Both the position numbers and the translations under genes were made by a program. From NCBI GenBank assembly GCA_026260175.1, contig JAKCWW010001733.1, positions 16,212 through 67,006 of the forward strand: a stretch of 50,795 nucleotides of DNA, read 5' to 3'. Position 1 is the stretch's first letter. Every line of letters begins with the position of its first letter. Source of the stretch: Reticulitermes lucifugus. Lineage: Eukaryota > Arthropoda > Insecta > Blattodea > Rhinotermitidae. Shown in pieces: positions 49,001 to 50,795 of this stretch. A model generated the notes under the pieces. The model was given only the letters and a program-made list of their open reading frames with translations, did no database searches and was not told the origin of the DNA.

Positions 49001-49562
49001 ACCGAGGAGGTGTGATGACAGTGATTATATGCTTTATGTTTTGAGTTTGGAGGTTTTTGCAGTGGTGTAGCCAAGGAATCCATTCTTCTGAGATATGATG
49101 CTGCGTCAATGGGTAGTTGGGTCATGACGTTTTGATTCAATGTAGTGTCATCTTCGAGGTTGAAATGTCCAGGAATATTTCTTTTTCGACATTTCAACCT
49201 TTGAAGATGACACCATGCTGAATCAAAACATTATGATCCACTTACCCAGTGACACTGTGTTATATCCTGGAAGAACTGCCTCATGCTTCATGTTATTTAA
49301 TTATACTCATGAATTTTTAAGCATTGTTTAATGTAAAAATATGTATTCATATTTATCTTTTTTTTATTGTACTGACTATTCCCACTCTTGCACTCTTTTG
49401 TTCTGTAGATTGGACCCATAAGAAGTGTCCATACCAAGGATGGTCGTGACATAGAGTGTCGAGATGTTATTGTGTTTGACCAGACTAATACGGGATTACC
49501 TGTTGCACTGTGGAACATTGAAACTGTACACCAAGCCGAAAATTGGAGGCCTCGTGAAACTG
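43073..49562 (+). CDS. MEIOB: MEIOB (hold'em-like) meiotic ssDNA-binding protein, 5' exons
   Basis: Coding exons are 43073-43190, 46069-46206, 46811-46886, 48348-48540 and 49409-49562. All junctions are GT-AG and the phases agree, giving the first 226 residues; the gene runs off the right edge. The start is supported by an in-frame stop at 43055. Recognisable MEIOB blocks in order are [43 protein letters not shown] (OB fold 1), [52 protein letters not shown] (start of OB fold 2), VALWN and NWRPRET. MEIOB is an RPA1-related protein that binds single-stranded DNA with SPATA22 and RPA during meiotic recombination; the Drosophila relative hold'em acts in crossover formation. The third OB fold is not in the window. 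Introns hold old retroelements and SINEs. No disabling change is seen in the exons. Confidence 0.92.
43690..44812 (+). pseudogene. Jockey/CR1-like non-LTR retrotransposon relic in MEIOB intron 1
   Basis: Broken frames read a degenerate GSVLGPLLF...YINDLP box, then VFADDTS (the FADD catalytic box of reverse transcriptase), [18 protein letters not shown] (from FWGNSSNS), [18 protein letters not shown] and [14 protein letters not shown] near the end of ORF2. A TGTATG-rich microsatellite at 44738-44812 forms the 3' end, as is common for such elements. Many stops show that it is long dead. It lies in sense orientation within the intron. Confidence 0.8.
44815..45085 (+). pseudogene. Non-LTR retrotransposon ORF2 end and 3' tail
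   Basis: A single frame with one stop reads [36 protein letters not shown] and [12 protein letters not shown] then stop. A 3' tail with GACTAGCTGATGACCTGTTAG and CTCTCCATGGAATTAG follows. This is the best-preserved copy of the family in the window and defines it. It lies directly after the relic ending at 44812. Confidence 0.85.
45639..45719. mobile_element. Foldback MITE, copy 2 of the family at 14237
   Basis: Arms 45641-45671 and 45687-45717 (31 bases, four mismatches) carry the same ACACAAAAGAAT...GTGCGGTTTC sequence as the element at 14237-14318, again flanked by TATA. It lies in MEIOB intron 1. Confidence 0.8.
47110..47400 (-). repeat. SINE family B copy in MEIOB intron 3
   Basis: On the plus strand it shows the family B blocks in inverted order: GAAGACATGTGGGGAGTGGA, TAGCTCCACTCATTCTTAAC, CTGGTTACCCATTGAATAGG, GGCCCAAGGCCAGTCTGGAC. 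The tRNA-like head towards 47400 is decayed. Confidence 0.8.
47555..48115 (+). pseudogene. LINE 3' relic split by a SINE insertion
   Basis: Before the SINE (to 47660) the plus strand reads [17 protein letters not shown] (compare [17 protein letters not shown]). After it (from 47945) come decayed RDQW...VNTVMNLG and the 3' tail with GACCAGCTATGCAGAAATAAG and ATTCAATGGAGTTGG, as in the copies at 32145 and 44815. Removing the SINE and one duplicate restores continuity. Confidence 0.75.
47661..47944 (-). repeat. SINE family B with target-site duplication
   Basis: It is flanked by 20-base direct repeats of the form GATCTTNAATAAGTANGGCA (47642-47661 and 47945-47964, two mismatches). The head side (TATCCCGGCCC... 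on the plus strand) abuts the right repeat. The body carries GGCCACGAAGGCCCAGAGGG, CGGCCGCTTTACCCCAGG and GGGCCAGTCTGGACGGG. It is the best-delimited family B copy. Confidence 0.88.
49083..49275. repeat. Large foldback element in MEIOB intron 4
   Basis: Arms 49083-49169 and 49188-49275 (87-88 bases) are imperfect inverse copies around an 18-base loop. Each arm contains a GAAGATGACAC...TGAATCAAAAC block, similar in layout to the CTGANGATGGC hairpin family. Confidence 0.85.
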
Positions 49563-49849
49563 GTAGTTTTATCCCTTCTGGTTTGCATGATGTGCATGTT
49601 AAAATTACAAAAAGTTGTTTTGTCATAGCTAAAGTCAAGTATCCTTCAATACATTATGCAGTAGGCCCTTGATTTAAGGGAAAAATAGGGAAGAGGGGTT
49701 GTTCACCAAACTCAAATATCCATTACTTGCAAAAGTGTATTTAAAACCCCACAAAAATATCCCCATATTGAAAAGAAAAGCCTTGTTTATAGAAAACAAT
49801 CCACACAAGAAATGTAATGCAACATACTTAAAAATGTAAGATAAATGTA

Positions 49850-50050
49850 AAGGTCATCCTATAAAATGCCATAGGAGGCATAGGGGAAGTTAGAGCTCTA
49901 CTCATTTTTAACTTTGGTGCTAGATTGGGGTGGGTGGTCAATGCCATGCCCCAGCTGCTTTATGACCGGGAAAGAGCCCTGGTACCCATCGTAAAGGGGT
50001 TCAGGCTGGTGTGTCTGTGTAGCAGCTATGCTCTCATGGCCCCCATTTGA
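49850..50050 (-). repeat. SINE family B copy, truncated head
   Basis: The plus strand shows GCTCTACTCATTTTTAACTT, TGGGTGGTCAATGCCATGCC, CCAGCTGCTTTATGACCGGG and CTGGTACCCATCGTAAAGG. The tRNA-like half beyond about 50050 is not recognisable. Confidence 0.75.
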
Positions 50051-50635
50051 AAATGTACAGTATTAAAACTATTACAGGAAACTGTAATAATACTCCCAAA
50101 CTTCCAAAGGGGTGCTGCCCCTTCACCCCAGACTAACCAGCCCCAAGACCTTCACCAAGTAATATTCCTGTTTAGCACTTTGCTGCTGTAGTATATTTAA
50201 AATTTCAGTACACAGTTCTGGTATGTGCGAAGCAGTCGGGCCCCAGAATCTGGTCTATTCAATCTGAGATCTGCTAAATTTGGGTATGTTAAATAGAGGA
50301 GGTGCTGTACTTAATACAAACTTATGGGCGTGATATTTCTAGGAGATTGCACCATGTAGAAGTAAGCTGTATTGCCGTTATTTTTTAGATAATGACCTTT
50401 CCATTTTCAAGGACAAATAGCTACCGAGTGGACACTTTTGATTCCATTTGATTCATTGCATAATAGCCAAGGGAAAGTAAGACAAAAAATAGACCTTTGC
50501 AGGGCTGATCTTATTCTGGAGAGGGGAGGGGAGGAATGACTAGGATATCTGGAATGGTTGGAGGCCTCCATGGAAGGTGAAGTCTGTGGGAAATGGGAGT
50601 AGGAAGAACAGAAAGAAAGAAAGACAAGTGGTTCT

Positions 50636-50738
50636 TATACATACCATGAAGCCATATATGGGCATGGATATGTAGCTCCACTCATTCTTAACCTTGGCAC
50701 TAGATGGAGGTGAGTGGTTAGCATCACATATGTGCATT
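50636..50738 (-). repeat. SINE family B 3' fragment
   Basis: ATGAAGCCATATATGGGCAT, GTAGCTCCACTCATTCTTAA and CTAGATGGAGGTGAGTGG correspond to the 3' part of family B. It stops where the retrotransposon sequence at 50740 begins. Confidence 0.7.
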
Positions 50739-50739
50739 C

Positions 50740-50795
50740 CATCATAGCATACGGTATAATTTTCTGGGGTAATTCGCCCTACAGTATTAATATCT
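50740..50795 (+). pseudogene. Jockey/CR1-like retrotransposon fragment at window edge
   Basis: [14 protein letters not shown] can be read in one frame (about 50745-50790). It matches the [12 protein letters not shown] block of the family at 43690. It continues beyond the window. Confidence 0.6.

Noticed and set aside
48658-49197. 179-codon minus-strand frame
   Set aside because: It overlaps MEIOB intron 4 and one arm of the foldback; no recognisable domain or signal.

Overview
The window looks like nuclear DNA of an insect, most likely a cockroach or termite (Blattodea). Genes are sparse and split by GT-AG introns. It carries one intronless, highly divergent ionotropic receptor of the kind greatly expanded in that order. 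At least two tRNA-derived SINE families and many decayed non-LTR retrotransposon ends fill the space between genes. The species cannot be fixed from the sequence alone. Nothing prokaryotic was seen (no operons, CRISPR or IS elements).

Layout. 1-35.5 kb is mostly intergenic and rich in CpG. It holds a 748-residue ionotropic receptor (4569-6815, +) and the last coding exon of a RASD/Dexras-Rhes type small GTPase (23651-24161, +) whose upstream exons were not recognised. It also holds three minisatellite arrays (28-bp at 9.8-10.3 kb; 18-bp at 19.0-20.0 kb, broken by a 651-base run of N; 24-bp at 30.4-30.9 kb), several microsatellites, two copies of an unclassified ~480-bp repeat, small foldback and hAT-like elements, and SINEs. 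About 35.6-38.9 kb is a compact three-exon gene for a 78-residue single-span protein, probably the complex I accessory subunit NDUFA3; its first intron appears to use a GC donor. 39-42 kb is retrotransposon debris. A CpG-rich block at about 42.0-42.85 kb looks like a promoter and is followed by the 5' part of a MEIOB (hold'em) gene, with five coding exons from 43073 to 49562 that run off the right edge.

The strongest large-scale signal is compositional. From about 36.1 kb rightward CpG is scarce, except at the 42.0-42.85 kb promoter block, and TpG/CpA are common. This is the footprint expected of germline gene-body methylation over broadly expressed genes. The left part, with a tissue-restricted chemoreceptor, lacks it. 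The genes do not form a common pathway: chemosensation (IR), Ras-type signalling (RASD), respiration (NDUFA3-like) and meiotic recombination (MEIOB). I found no convincing new multi-gene system. The most unusual items are the palindromic CTGANGATGGC...GCCGAAAC hairpin family, the GC-AG intron and the CpG boundary.
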